Shown piece after piece: positions 29,034-38,811 of a stretch of DNA of 64,000 nt; position 1 is the stretch's first letter, and the number at the start of each line of letters is the position of its first letter. The stretch covers positions 33,457-97,456 of the forward strand of contig CAADWX010000006.1 in assembly GCA_900752905.1 (NCBI GenBank). Reading direction: 5' to 3'. The position numbers and the translations under genes were made by a program. The notes beneath the pieces are model-generated. The model worked only from the letters and a program-made list of their open reading frames with translations, did not search any database and was not told the origin of the DNA. The stretch comes from Bacilli bacterium. Its GTDB lineage: Bacteria; Bacillota_I; Bacilli_A; RF39; UBA660.

Positions 29034-29173
29034 AACTTTACTATTTTGAAATTTAATATTGTAAATATTTATGTACATCCATAGAGTCACTTTTTAGGCT
29101 TATAGTAAGACTTTTATTCAATCGTGTATAGTTAATCAGCTAGGCTTAAAACTAGCTAAATTTGGCAAGCTAT

Positions 29174-29193
29174 ACTCCCCGTAGAGGATGGAG
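29174..29193 (+). repeat. Dispersed GC-rich hairpin element, intergenic copy
   Basis: The sequence ACTCCCCGTAGAGGATGGAG lies in the 208-bp gap between the HExxH gene and the holin-like gene. CTAGCTAA/TTAGCTAG-type inverted repeats surround it (around 29138-29160 and 29215-29226). No gene or tRNA is seen in this gap. Confidence 0.88.
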
Positions 29194-29241
29194 CAGGCTT
29201 GAATTAGTCAGTCAAACCTAGCTAATCAATCTCATACAATC

Positions 29242-29571
29242 TTAACAAATAGTATTATCAATATCTTTATAGCCAACTCCAAGTTTCTTTAGAATAGGAC
29301 TAACAACCCAACTCCAAAACACAGGAGCAAGAACAGCACTATTAACAAGCATAATAGTATTATCATATCCAGCAGCAATATAAATACCAGCCATAGTAGC
29401 AACACTTATTACTAATACACATCGTTTTTGCCAAGTAGGAACTTTATTATCACCATTAAAGTAATCAATAACTTTAATAATAATATAAGTTAGAACATTA
29501 ACAATAAACATAAATCCAAAGTCAAAATTACTAAGGATACCATCTACAATTACATTAATAAATTTGTCCAT
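29242..29571 (-). CDS. Holin-like membrane protein
   Basis: This is a 109-residue protein with three hydrophobic segments: about residues 13-34 (ILSNFDFGFMFIVNVLTYII), 50-69 (CVLVISVATMAGIYIAAGYD) and 73-94 (IMLVNSAVLAPVFWSWVVSP). They are separated by short charged loops (NGDNKVPTWQKR). Size and topology match phage holins, which permeabilise the inner membrane to release the endolysin. It is far from the muramidase gene at 57 kb, which is common for such phages. A structural membrane role cannot be excluded. Confidence 0.58.
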   Translation of the reverse strand: MDKFINVIVDGILSNFDFGFMFIVNVLTYIIIKVIDYFNGDNKVPTWQKRCVLVISVATMAGIYIAAGYDNTIMLVNSAVLAPVFWSWVVSPILKKLGVGYKDIDNTIC

Positions 29572-29586
29572 ACTAAAATTTAGATA

Positions 29587-29624
29587 AATAAAAAAGGGAA
29601 CTATCCGAAGATAATTCCCTTTTA
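29587..29624 (-). terminator. Intrinsic terminator with UUCG loop
   Basis: On the minus strand TAAAAGGGAATTATC, a TTCG loop and GATAGTTCCCTTTT form a strong hairpin with one mismatch in the stem, followed by TTATTTATC. It directly follows the gene ending at 29642, so it ends that transcript before the holin-like gene. Confidence 0.85.
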
Positions 29625-29641
29625 TAGTTTTACAATAATGA

Positions 29642-30217
29642 TTAGTTATTCATGTGAAAATATTCCCACACTTTATCACCATCAAAATCTACATCTTTAA
29701 ACCAAAATGTAATAGCACTTTCAAACACTTTATTATCTATATTACCACCAAACCATTCTTCAAATAATTTAGCATAATCATGATATTGAGCATTAATTGC
29801 AACATAAACATCACAAGGTTCAACATCATTAGGTAATACTTCTTTATAACGTTCACAAATCTCATGAGCTTTATTCATATCATATTTTTCACCAATATAT
29901 TTCTTATTGTCTTTAACATGATACATTTGTTCTACAACTTCTTTAGCTTCATACTCATTAAAATGATAGCCATCGTCATTATATCCACCGCTCATAAGCA
30001 TAGTTAAAATCTTTTCTTCTCGGTCATTTTTATTAGTAGAGCGACCATAAGTATCGTAAGTATCATAACCAATACGATTTCTCATACCACCTCTACCACC
30101 ACGACCACCTCGTCCTCCACGCGCATCAAGAAATTCACGAAATTCATCAAGAATATTTTGATTACCGCCACGACGATTACCAACATGGTAAGGTTGAATG
30201 TAAGGCATTTCTCTCAT
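29642..30217 (-). CDS. Small virion-region protein with RGG repeats
   Basis: This is a 191-residue protein with a Gly/Arg-rich tract (GGRGGRGGRGG) at about residues 34-46, followed by Tyr-rich residues (YDTYDTYGRS). The C-terminal 110 residues look globular and helical, acidic and aromatic (KEVVEQMYHVKDNKKYIGEK). RGG tracts often bind nucleic acid or mediate assembly. The function is unknown. The start uses the TAATATTATG leader common here. Confidence 0.55.
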   Translation of the reverse strand: MREMPYIQPYHVGNRRGGNQNILDEFREFLDARGGRGGRGGRGGMRNRIGYDTYDTYGRSTNKNDREEKILTMLMSGGYNDDGYHFNEYEAKEVVEQMYHVKDNKKYIGEKYDMNKAHEICERYKEVLPNDVEPCDVYVAINAQYHDYAKLFEEWFGGNIDNKVFESAITFWFKDVDFDGDKVWEYFHMNN

Positions 30218-30221
30218 AATA

Positions 30222-30608
30222 TTACTTTGTTTTTAAACTGATTAATGATTCTTTTAAAACTTCTAAATCAGTTTGATTAAGAGCAACAATTTTATTCACA
30301 TAAGGAACTTCAAGAGATATAATACCTTTAGAAATATTACCGCCACCAATAAAAGGTATATCAAAATTAAAATTATCAATATTATTAATAATTTCCATTT
30401 CTTCATCAAATATACCTTCAATATCAATCATACCATCTTTATCTGCAATAGGCTTCAAGAACTTATCAAAACTATTAATATTATTAGTAATTGCTCTTTT
30501 AGCTAAAGGAATTAAAAGTCTTATAGCTGGAGAACTTTCACCCATAGATACTAATTGTTTAATAATATAATCTTTAATAACCTCTTTAACATTACCAATT
30601 TCAACCAT
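30222..30608 (-). CDS. Small virion-region protein, unknown
   Basis: This is a 128-residue, mostly helical protein without motifs. It is preceded by the same TAATATTATG start context as its neighbour and ends 4 bp before it. A role in assembly is possible from location only. Confidence 0.55.
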   Translation of the reverse strand: MVEIGNVKEVIKDYIIKQLVSMGESSPAIRLLIPLAKRAITNNINSFDKFLKPIADKDGMIDIEGIFDEEMEIINNIDNFNFDIPFIGGGNISKGIISLEVPYVNKIVALNQTDLEVLKESLISLKTK

Positions 30609-30612
30609 AATA

Positions 30613-31128
30613 TTACTTCTTTAAAAATTCTTCATAAGTTAAATTAGGATTAGTTTTACTAGCTTCTTTAAAAGCTTTAAACAATTCCATTTCTTTGTTA
30701 GTAACTTCAACAATTTTACTTTTAAGTAACTTAACAAGTTTAAGTTGTTCTTCAAGTAAATGTTTACCATCTTCACTAGCTTCGATTTTTCCTCTAACTA
30801 AATTAAGAACTTCTGCTTGAACCATACTTTGTAAAGCATTATAGTTATTTACATAATCTTGGTTACTAAGAAGCATATTTTGTTGTTCTTGTGTAAGTGG
30901 TGCAATTTCAGCATCAATAGCATCCCAAATTCCTTGAGTTATAACTTGCTGATTTTGAGTTGTACCATTATTTGCATTAGGAATAGCATTACGACGATAA
31001 GCTTCATTAATTGCTTGTTTTTGACTTTGAAGAAAAGCAATTTGTTCATCAATGCTATTAGTCATTTTTTCACTAGGATATAGCAAAGGGTCACTATTAC
31101 CTAGTATGAATTGATTAACAGGTATCAT
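30613..31128 (-). CDS. Helical virion-region protein, unknown
   Basis: This is a 171-residue protein with a long amphipathic helical C-terminus (residues about 110-160: LLEEQLKLVKLLKSKIVEV). The Gln-rich middle region (EIAPLTQEQQNMLLSNQ) is also helical. It resembles a scaffold or chaperone in composition, but no family is recognised. It lies in a tight run of small genes with the 128- and 191-residue proteins. Confidence 0.55.
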   Translation of the reverse strand: MIPVNQFILGNSDPLLYPSEKMTNSIDEQIAFLQSQKQAINEAYRRNAIPNANNGTTQNQQVITQGIWDAIDAEIAPLTQEQQNMLLSNQDYVNNYNALQSMVQAEVLNLVRGKIEASEDGKHLLEEQLKLVKLLKSKIVEVTNKEMELFKAFKEASKTNPNLTYEEFLKK

Positions 31129-31168
31129 ATCTCTTTCAATTTTATATTCTTAATCAAACTTAGTAATA

Positions 31169-31939
31169 TTACTGAGCCGGAGTTCCGCTAGCAGGTTGAG
31201 TAAAACCACATGGTAAACATCCATAAGCATTACGTCCAACTAGACCAGTAACAGTAGGTTCATTTGGAAGAGTAACTACACCATAGATAACATTACAAGT
31301 CTTTCTATCAGTATAGTTGATACCAGCCGTAAACATCTTTTCCATTTCGCATTGGATAAGTTTATCTTGATAAGGACGAATAGCTTTAGTAACAGCCAAT
31401 TCAGCTTTCAAATCAGATAACTCTTTACGGATATCATCATCAGCATCACGAGTATATTTGTAAAGATTAAAATGGTCAGTGTTATTTTTCTCAATAAGAG
31501 CATCAGTACGATTACGTCCATCAATATAAACACCAAACAATTCACTATTCAATCGTTCTCTATCTTCAAAACGTTGATTCTGTTGAGTCAAAGCCCATTG
31601 ATAAAGACCACCTTGAAGAGCTAAAGTATCTTCACAAGATTTTTCCCATGCTTGAAAAGCAGTAGGAGCACCGCTTCCACTACCAGCAGTAGCACCAAGT
31701 ACGTTAATATTAGTAGAGCCATCACCTAACATTCCACCACCAGCGCCACCTAAAATACTAGCACCAGCAGAACGACGATTACCAAACAAAGCCCAAGCAC
31801 CAAGTGCAGTACCGATAATACCAAGAGTTAAACCTGCATTAGCCTTACCGTTTACATCACGACGATTACCACCGTCATAATTCATTCCAGCACCATTATA
31901 GCCCTCTGGAACAACTTTCACTTTTTCAATTACTTGCAT
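31169..31939 (-). CDS. Abundant-type structural protein with Gly-rich membrane-like segment
   Basis: This is a 256-residue protein. A Gly/Ala-rich hydrophobic segment (LTLGIIGTALGAWALFG) lies near residues 38-54. A Gly/Ser-rich linker follows, then a long helical region (residues about 95-200) and a C-terminal domain with CxxC (GCLPCGF). Codons here use more C-ending third positions than the giant genes, as in the major capsid gene, which suggests strong expression. It is probably a virion protein; no specific function is recognised. Confidence 0.58.
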   Translation of the reverse strand: MQVIEKVKVVPEGYNGAGMNYDGGNRRDVNGKANAGLTLGIIGTALGAWALFGNRRSAGASILGGAGGGMLGDGSTNINVLGATAGSGSGAPTAFQAWEKSCEDTLALQGGLYQWALTQQNQRFEDRERLNSELFGVYIDGRNRTDALIEKNNTDHFNLYKYTRDADDDIRKELSDLKAELAVTKAIRPYQDKLIQCEMEKMFTAGINYTDRKTCNVIYGVVTLPNEPTVTGLVGRNAYGCLPCGFTQPASGTPAQ

Positions 31940-31978
31940 AATAAATTAAGGTTTAAGTTAAAAAAATAGATTAATACT

Positions 31979-31994
31979 TGTAGTTTGAACTACA
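31979..31994. repeat. 16-bp near-perfect palindrome in intergenic gap
   Basis: TGTAGTT-TG-AACTACA lies in the 104-bp gap between the 256-residue protein gene and the gene ending at 32044. It is a candidate operator or short terminator stem. No gene is seen in the gap. Confidence 0.45.
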
Positions 31995-32043
31995 TAATCT
32001 ATAGCACTTAAACCGTTATCTTTGTTTGGTAATTAACATTAAT

Positions 32044-33150
32044 TTAACTTTCAATAGGACTATATATTGTCAATTCACCAATTTTGTTAAGTTTAGTATA
32101 TTTTATTTCACCTATTGAAGTCTTACCATCATCAGCTTTACCACCTTGTGTACTAACATAACATTGAATAGTTTGTTGTCCTCTAAATTCAGAATTACCT
32201 GCAACAAAACCAAATCTAAACTCATAGTTATCAGTATAATCATCGCTATAAATAGTGTTATCTTCATTAAGTAAAACTGTATGATATTCATACGTATAGT
32301 TATCATCACTATTTATATTAAGACTTGGCTTATTAAGAGTTATAGGATTATTATTTGTATTGGCTTGGTTATTCCAAACTTTATATTTGTCATTAGGTTT
32401 ATTTTCATACCAACAATAACCATCGCCATGAATAAATCCACCTCCACTACGAATTACTTTAATATTATCTAAACCAATAACTTTATCATTAATTGGATTA
32501 ATTCTAAAATATTTTACTTCATCATTAGATTTAGTTATTCTTTTAACAACTTCTCCATACCAACATTCTTTATATCCTATATTATTATCATTAGGCATAT
32601 TAATTTTACCATCAGCTAAAGGAAAAATATAATTTCCTCTAGTATTTACATCACTTTCATGATTACGTAGTTGCCAAGCTTTAACAATAACACCACCTTT
32701 ATAAGCAGTACATTCAACAGTAACATGACCTCTATTTAAGCCTCCATACCAATTAGCACAAAGATTCATTTTCATTATATCAGGCATTTTATCTTCAAGC
32801 TCAATCATAGATTCAATATTAAACATAACACATTCAGCACCAGATTGAGTATTATCTCCACCCCAATATAAATATGGTATTTTATCGCTATTCCAAGACC
32901 AACCAACAGCTACATAATTTAAACTATCAATAGGAGAATTAACATAATATGATTTAGTATCCAAATCTCTACCATCATCTGTACCCCAAATATATCTAAG
33001 TTGGACACTAGTAAAATCACTAAAATGAATAACAGAAGTAGGCCAAATATGATTAGCACCATCATAAACATGAGCAATATTAGTTTGACCTACTGTCCGT
33101 TTCTTAAGAGGTTGAGCAATTCCTCCTTGACGTCCAAGAGTTAAACTCAT
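32044..33150 (-). CDS. Beta-rich fibre/adhesin-type protein
   Basis: This is a 368-residue, aromatic-rich and probably beta-sandwich protein. The segment HVYDGANHIWP near residues 28-38 matches the Y-x-G-x-x-hydrophobic-P signature also found near the N-terminus of the BACON-like protein (IYQGSKLVYP). This suggests a shared attachment domain. It overlaps the next gene by one base (ATG/TAA). It is likely a distal fibre or receptor-binding component; the role is inferred from its place in the fibre cluster. Confidence 0.58.
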   Translation of the reverse strand: MSLTLGRQGGIAQPLKKRTVGQTNIAHVYDGANHIWPTSVIHFSDFTSVQLRYIWGTDDGRDLDTKSYYVNSPIDSLNYVAVGWSWNSDKIPYLYWGGDNTQSGAECVMFNIESMIELEDKMPDIMKMNLCANWYGGLNRGHVTVECTAYKGGVIVKAWQLRNHESDVNTRGNYIFPLADGKINMPNDNNIGYKECWYGEVVKRITKSNDEVKYFRINPINDKVIGLDNIKVIRSGGGFIHGDGYCWYENKPNDKYKVWNNQANTNNNPITLNKPSLNINSDDNYTYEYHTVLLNEDNTIYSDDYTDNYEFRFGFVAGNSEFRGQQTIQCYVSTQGGKADDGKTSIGEIKYTKLNKIGELTIYSPIES

Positions 33151-34835
33151 TATTCATCAATAATATTATAAGTCATTCCAGCAACTGGGGTAAGAGTTGC
33201 ATATTGGGTAGCAGTTCCTGTCCAAATTGGAAGACTAAGTTTATTATTATTTGCACTAGGCATAGTCATATTAACTCCACATCCGTCATTAATAGCTTTT
33301 TGAATCTTATCAAGATTAACACTATTAGTAATAGTTTGATTTATTTCTTTTTTAAAGTTATTAAATGTATCATTAGTAACATATCCATTAAGCAAATTAT
33401 TAATTTCTTCTTTATTATAAGTTTCAGATTTAGTATAATAATTTTTAAGTAAGTTATTAATTTCTTGTTTAGTATAACTATCAAATGAAGAAGTATCTCC
33501 CATTACTCTCCATTCACTACCATTCCAATAACAAATCTTTCTATTACGATATTCAATTTGACCAACAGCCCAATTACTACAAGTTACATTAGGAAGATAT
33601 TCAGTTTCTTCACCAACCATACCTGTAAGTTTACATTTATTTAAATCAATAGTACCATTTTCAATAATACCACCTTCAAATACAAGTTCACAACCAATAG
33701 GCATTGTAATAGTTTTACCACTTAAATCAAAAGCATAACGAATAATATAACGAGTATTTTCTTCGTTAACCATATCCTGAGTAAGAACAGCTTTATAATT
33801 AAGATAAATATTATTCTTAACTTGAACTAGATTTTCTTCATTAAAATAATATTTAATATTATCTACTGAATTAACATATATAATACCAAGTCTTGGACGT
33901 TCATCAGAAAGACAAGTATTATAAATATTATAATCTTCACTATTTCCATAGACAGGAGTGTTGACTCCCCGTAGAGGATGAACTTTATCAGCAGCTTCTA
34001 CAATAGTCCATCTAGTATAATAATTATAAAAACCAACTCCATCATGAACAGTCTTAACTCTAAGAACAAATAATTTATGATATGTATCATAATAAATACC
34101 AGCAGTATTACCTAAATCTGTTCTAATAACTTCATATTTATCAGTATTAAGAATTATTTGACCATATTGTTCACAATAAGTATCATCAAGAAAACCATCA
34201 AATAAAAGCTGTTCTGCATTACTAGCATCATTCTCCACGGGGAGTAAAACCTTGCGAACTATTTTATATCCTTTACCACTTTTATATTCAGGCTCATAAG
34301 GTCTATCTTTAAGACTAAGACGATTAACATTACAGCAACCAGGACTTAATCTTATAGTAATATCTTCTTCGTCAGGATAATTAATAATATTAACTTTACC
34401 ATTTCCTGCAATCATTTGTTTAAGAGCTTCATTGAGCATATCCCAATCAATAGTCCCATCAGCAATTGGAATTTTAGCTCCACTTTCTTCAAGATACTTC
34501 TCACTAAGAATTTTTGTCCAATTATCATCAGAAACCCAACTAGTTTCAACACCAGCTTGAAGATTACTACCTATATAACTTTCAGTTATAGATAAATTAT
34601 GTTCAGCATCATAATAACTAATAGTAAGACTATTACGTCTAAAAATAGTAGGAACAGCTTTACGAGTATTAACTCTAGTTCCTTGATATGGAATCCATAA
34701 ATGATTAAACCTAGAAAGAACAACAGTTAAATCATTGTTTGTATCTTTGTCAAGAATATTTTGAAGATAAGTAATAGGAAATACTTTATCATAACTATTC
34801 TGACCTAGTTTTTCATATAGTTGTTTATTGTTCAT
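33150..34835 (-). CDS. Fibre protein sharing domains with two neighbours
   Basis: This is a 561-residue protein. The N-terminal domain (FPITYLQNILD, then RRNSLTISYYD, then WVSDDNWTKI) is homologous to the first 130 residues of the repeat fibre at 39662. A middle domain (LTQDMVNEENTRYII, then LSGKTITMP, GGIIENGTIDLNKC) matches the collar fibre at 41749. Short coiled-coil repeats (KQEINNLLKNYYTKSETYN) follow, and the C-terminus (IWTGTATQYATLTPVAG) matches the protein at 38812. Two dispersed-element copies are read as HPLRGV and LLPVEN. It is probably a trimeric head or tail fibre. Confidence 0.68.
   Translation of the reverse strand: MNNKQLYEKLGQNSYDKVFPITYLQNILDKDTNNDLTVVLSRFNHLWIPYQGTRVNTRKAVPTIFRRNSLTISYYDAEHNLSITESYIGSNLQAGVETSWVSDDNWTKILSEKYLEESGAKIPIADGTIDWDMLNEALKQMIAGNGKVNIINYPDEEDITIRLSPGCCNVNRLSLKDRPYEPEYKSGKGYKIVRKVLLPVENDASNAEQLLFDGFLDDTYCEQYGQIILNTDKYEVIRTDLGNTAGIYYDTYHKLFVLRVKTVHDGVGFYNYYTRWTIVEAADKVHPLRGVNTPVYGNSEDYNIYNTCLSDERPRLGIIYVNSVDNIKYYFNEENLVQVKNNIYLNYKAVLTQDMVNEENTRYIIRYAFDLSGKTITMPIGCELVFEGGIIENGTIDLNKCKLTGMVGEETEYLPNVTCSNWAVGQIEYRNRKICYWNGSEWRVMGDTSSFDSYTKQEINNLLKNYYTKSETYNKEEINNLLNGYVTNDTFNNFKKEINQTITNSVNLDKIQKAINDGCGVNMTMPSANNNKLSLPIWTGTATQYATLTPVAGMTYNIIDE
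33964..33980 (+). repeat. Dispersed GC-rich hairpin element, copy in fibre gene
   Basis: The sequence ACTCCCCGTAGAGGATG is read as HPLRGV. Confidence 0.88.
34231..34245 (-). repeat. Dispersed GC-rich hairpin element, shortened copy in fibre gene
   Basis: TTCTCCACGGGGAGT carries the core hairpin (CTCC/GGAG), with one base differing from the usual GATCC-type flank. It is read as LLPVEN. Confidence 0.75.
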
Positions 34836-34920
34836 AATTATGTGATTAATTTAAATAACTTTAATGAGTAAATAAACAATATAAGTATTAGTAATATTGT
34901 TATATTAAATAGTATTCTTA

Positions 34921-37900
34921 TCATGGTTCAATTAAAACTCTTACATTAAGCAATGTACTATTAGAAGTCATAGTAAATTGACATAATATAGTAAATGAAG
35001 AAGTAGTTGCATTAGCAGTAACACTAATAATATTATTATTATTAGATACAGAAACATTATTCATAGGTGTGCTAACACTACTTAAAGTACAACTATATTT
35101 ACTACCACTACCATCTTTATTTTCAAACCAAAATTGTAATTTACCTGCATTCATTATAGCAATATTAGTAGTAGGAATATATACATAAACACCAATAGGA
35201 GTTTTCTTAATATCATTATAACTTGCTTCTCCTTTATATATTGAATCTACATTTTTACTATCTAAATAAATAGGTAATGCAACATTTTGACTAGTAAAAT
35301 AATCATTTTTAATAACAAGTCTACCACGTACAGGATTTGCTCTTTGCGTTCCTTTTGTAATAACATTATGATTTAGCCAATTCCATTCAATTTTATATTC
35401 TCTTGCTATATTAGAATCATTTGCGAATAGTTTAAATGTTATTATAATCATACTAGCATAATTAAAAGCATTTGCAACAGATACATCACAATTAACTTTA
35501 TTTGTTACATTTACATAATCAGGATTATAATATACAGTTTCAGTTCCTCCTGAACCAGCAACACCATTCCAAGTCCAAAGTTGAGTTGTATATAACCTAT
35601 AATAAACACTTATAGATATAGTATTAGCATCAGCAACTGTATCAATTTCATTAGTATAAGGATAACCTGTAAAATCTAATCCGTTTCCATCAGGATTAGT
35701 ACCATAATATTTAGTATGATATACTTTAGCACCATAAGATTTAGAACCAACAGATTGTGTAACATTAACAGATTTACTAACTCCACTATAAGTAGCAGTA
35801 ACAGTTGTACTTCTACTTGTTGTAGCAGTTCTATTACCATAAGTAAGTTTACTACCGCTAGTAGTACCGCTTAATGTGCCATCTCCAGATTTACTTAATG
35901 TAGGACTACCATTTTCAGTTTCAGGAAAATTTTGTCCAACTCCATTCCAAGTATATTGTCTACTACGAACAGCACTACAAGTAATAGTAGAACTACCTCC
36001 AGCAGCAGCAATATTAGTAGGACTAGCAGAAATATTTACTGACCATGCTCCCCAACTACCATAAACTTTACTACCTGCTCTTTGTTCAATATCGCAAAAA
36101 TTAATAGCATCATTATAATTTGCAGTAACTCTAGTTCTTCTAACACTTGTACTAGTATTATTACTATAACTTAAAGTACTACCACTTAAAGTTCCACCAC
36201 CACTTCCTGCACTAAGACTTGGAGTAGCATTTTCTGTTTCAGTTCTACCTGAACCTGCAATGCCATTCCAAGTCCAAGTACGAGAACGAGAAGCACCATA
36301 ATAAATAGTAACAGAACCGCCTGATGCTGCAACAGTATAACTACTAGCATTACAATATACAGACCAACTAGACCAACTTCCATACGATTTACTACCAGCA
36401 GATTGACTAATAGTTATATCTTTAGTAGTTGAATCAATAGTTGCTCTAAATACAGAACTACGGGAACTAGTAGAAGTATTATTACCATAACTAACAGTAG
36501 AACCACTTAAAGAAGCTGCACCATTAACTTTACTTAATGTAGGAGAACCACTAGCATTTTCAGTATAAGTTGTTCCTGTACCATTCCATTGCCAAGTACG
36601 ACTTCTAGTAGCAGAAGTAGATAATGTAGCATTTCCACCAGCAGCAGCAATAGTTGTTACATTAGCACTTAAACTAATAGACCATGCTCCCCAACTACTA
36701 TAAGTTTTAGAACCAGCATTTTGAGTTACAGTAGTATCTTTAGTTACAGAATCCATTGTAGCTCTAATAACTGTACTTCTAGCACTTGTAGAAGTATTAT
36801 TATCATAAGTTACTTTATTACTAGCAAAAGAACCAGCACCACTAATTTTACTAAGAGTAGGAGTTCCAGTTCCTGTTTCAGTTCCACCACTTCCACTAAC
36901 TCCGTTCCATGTCCAAGTTCTTGTTCTACTTGCAGAAGTAGTTATATTTGAACTACCTCCACTAGCAGCAACATTTCCACTATTAGAGATATTAACTGTC
37001 CATGCAGACCAAGCACTATATTGTTTAGCTCCAGCAGATTGACTAATAGTTATATCTTTAGTAGTTGAATCAATAGTAGCACGAATAACAGTTGATTTAC
37101 CACTTGTACTAGTATTATTTCCATAAGTAACTTTAGGACTAGTCCAATTACCTGTACCACTAACTTTACTTAATGTAGGACTTCCATTTCCAGTTTCTGT
37201 ACCACCAGAACCGGCAATACCATTCCATGTATAACTTCTAGTTCTACTAGCACTAGTTGATATAGTAGCAGTACCACCTGTTGCACCAATACTAGTTTTA
37301 TCAGCACTAATATTAACAGTCCAAGCAGACCAATTACCATAAACTTTAGCACCAGCAGATTGTGTTATAGTAACAGACTTAGAAACACTATTACTAGTAG
37401 CAGTAATAGTTATACTACGACTATTTGTTGTAGTGTTATTACTAGCAGTAACAGTTTTACCACTTAAAGTAAATCCACCAGCGCTACCACTAAGTGTTGG
37501 TATAGCAGTTTCAGTATCAGTATGTGTAGTACCAACTCCATTCCAAGTCCAAGTACGAGAACGACTAGCACTAGTAGTTATCGTAGATGAACCACCACTT
37601 GCAGCTATCGTTTGCGTGCTTGCCGAGATAGAAACAGTCCAAGCAGACCACGCTGAATACACTTTTGCGCCTGCCTGCTGCGTTATCGTAACCGTTTTGG
37701 ACAATCCTACATAACTAGCTGTAAGTGTCGCTGAACGGGCTGAAACGCTCTCGTTTGATGTAAATTTTATTTGATTTCCACTAAGACTAGCACTACCACT
37801 AATACTAAGAGTAGGAGTAGCAGTTTCACTATAAACAGTACCAGTGTTATTCCATTTATAAGTTCTACGAGCAATATTAGCTGTAACTGTTCTAGTGCCG

Positions 37901-38808
37901 CCTTTAGCTTCAACACTAGTTCCATCAGTTTGTAAATCTAGTACCCAATCAGTATAAACTTTAGCACTAGCAGATTGATTTAAAGCAGCACTAACTTCTT
38001 TAGTTTGACTATTTTCTAAAGTAAATACAACAGTTAAAGTTCCACTTTTAGCATTAGTAGATTCATTATTAGGTATAGTTAATACATTATTACTTATACT
38101 ACCTAAAGTAGTAGAACTAGTAAAACTAGCAGTAAGATTAACAACAGTTTCAATCCAAGTTCCAGCATAAGTAGAACCTTTGGCTATACTCCCCGTGGAG
38201 GATGCATAATCAGTTCTCTTATATCCACTTTTAACAGAACTAGTAGAAAGTTTTAAATCATAACTTCCACCAGTATTAGCTATACTACTATCAACTACTG
38301 TTAATGTACTAGTATCATATATACTAGCTTTACTACCTTTAAACGTAACAGTATAACTATCTTTAGCTTCTGTATCATCAATTAATACAACTAACTTACC
38401 ATTAGTTATAACTCCTTTTTCTATTCCATCAAATAAAACTTTAACTCCATCAGTAGGAAAAGTAACAGTATAAGATATAAATCCTTGTTCCCATTCTAAT
38501 TCTACATTATGAGTTATAGGTAAATAACCACTGTTACCACTAATAGTTTGAGATTTATAATGTTCAGCAGTAATATTAGCAGTATAATCAGTCTTAACAG
38601 GAATAGTAAATACAAATTTAGTATTATTTTCACTTATAACAGGAGTATAACCATTAATAGTAACAGTTCCGGAAACATTTAATTTAAAAGTAATAGTAAC
38701 TTCAGTATTCTCTGGATAAACAAGTTTAGAACCTTGATATATTTCAAATACATTTATACTACCAAGTTTAATATCATGTATTCCAATATCTCCTTGATAT
38801 ATAGCCAT
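34921..38808 (-). CDS. BACON-like tandem repeat fibre protein
   Basis: This is a 1295-residue protein. After an N-terminal region (IYQGSKLVYP signature, residues 25-34, then two beta domains) come about seven tandem repeats of roughly 88 residues. Each starts near [VS]YxxW[SG][AS]W, contains AASGGSS and TWTWNG, and ends in a TVTQxAG strand. These resemble the BACON beta-sandwich domains known from crAss-like phage proteins and Bacteroidetes, associated with carbohydrate binding. A distinct C-terminal region of about 300 residues lacks the repeats. One repeat (37600-37765) has clearly different codons. One dispersed-element copy is read as SSTGSIAKG. It is likely an adhesin that binds host glycans or mucin. 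Confidence 0.75.
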   Translation of the reverse strand: MAIYQGDIGIHDIKLGSINVFEIYQGSKLVYPENTEVTITFKLNVSGTVTINGYTPVISENNTKFVFTIPVKTDYTANITAEHYKSQTISGNSGYLPITHNVELEWEQGFISYTVTFPTDGVKVLFDGIEKGVITNGKLVVLIDDTEAKDSYTVTFKGSKASIYDTSTLTVVDSSIANTGGSYDLKLSTSSVKSGYKRTDYASSTGSIAKGSTYAGTWIETVVNLTASFTSSTTLGSISNNVLTIPNNESTNAKSGTLTVVFTLENSQTKEVSAALNQSASAKVYTDWVLDLQTDGTSVEAKGGTRTVTANIARRTYKWNNTGTVYSETATPTLSISGSASLSGNQIKFTSNESVSARSATLTASYVGLSKTVTITQQAGAKVYSAWSAWTVSISASTQTIAASGGSSTITTSASRSRTWTWNGVGTTHTDTETAIPTLSGSAGGFTLSGKTVTASNNTTTNSRSITITATSNSVSKSVTITQSAGAKVYGNWSAWTVNISADKTSIGATGGTATISTSASRTRSYTWNGIAGSGGTETGNGSPTLSKVSGTGNWTSPKVTYGNNTSTSGKSTVIRATIDSTTKDITISQSAGAKQYSAWSAWTVNISNSGNVAASGGSSNITTSASRTRTWTWNGVSGSGGTETGTGTPTLSKISGAGSFASNKVTYDNNTSTSARSTVIRATMDSVTKDTTVTQNAGSKTYSSWGAWSISLSANVTTIAAAGGNATLSTSATRSRTWQWNGTGTTYTENASGSPTLSKVNGAASLSGSTVSYGNNTSTSSRSSVFRATIDSTTKDITISQSAGSKSYGSWSSWSVYCNASSYTVAASGGSVTIYYGASRSRTWTWNGIAGSGRTETENATPSLSAGSGGGTLSGSTLSYSNNTSTSVRRTRVTANYNDAINFCDIEQRAGSKVYGSWGAWSVNISASPTNIAAAGGSSTITCSAVRSRQYTWNGVGQNFPETENGSPTLSKSGDGTLSGTTSGSKLTYGNRTATTSRSTTVTATYSGVSKSVNVTQSVGSKSYGAKVYHTKYYGTNPDGNGLDFTGYPYTNEIDTVADANTISISVYYRLYTTQLWTWNGVAGSGGTETVYYNPDYVNVTNKVNCDVSVANAFNYASMIIITFKLFANDSNIAREYKIEWNWLNHNVITKGTQRANPVRGRLVIKNDYFTSQNVALPIYLDSKNVDSIYKGEASYNDIKKTPIGVYVYIPTTNIAIMNAGKLQFWFENKDGSGSKYSCTLSSVSTPMNNVSVSNNNNIISVTANATTSSFTILCQFTMTSNSTLLNVRVLIEP
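37600..37765 (-). other. Patch with foreign codon use inside the repeat array
   Basis: Within one BACON-like repeat the codons change to ACG, TCA, GCG, CAG, GCC and GTG, while the surrounding repeats use ACT, AGT and GTT. The encoded protein still matches its neighbours (QQAGAKVYSAWSAWTVS). This suggests recombination with a diverged copy from another phage. Confidence 0.6.
38188..38204 (+). repeat. Dispersed GC-rich hairpin element, copy in BACON-like gene
   Basis: The sequence ACTCCCCGTGGAGGATG is read as ASSTGSIAKG near residue 205. Confidence 0.88.
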
Positions 38809-38811
38809 AAT

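Noticed and set aside
29091-29241. tRNA gene in the gap holding a GC-rich element
   Set aside because: I could not fit a cloverleaf with acceptor, anticodon and T arms on either strand. The GC-rich part is a dispersed-element copy.
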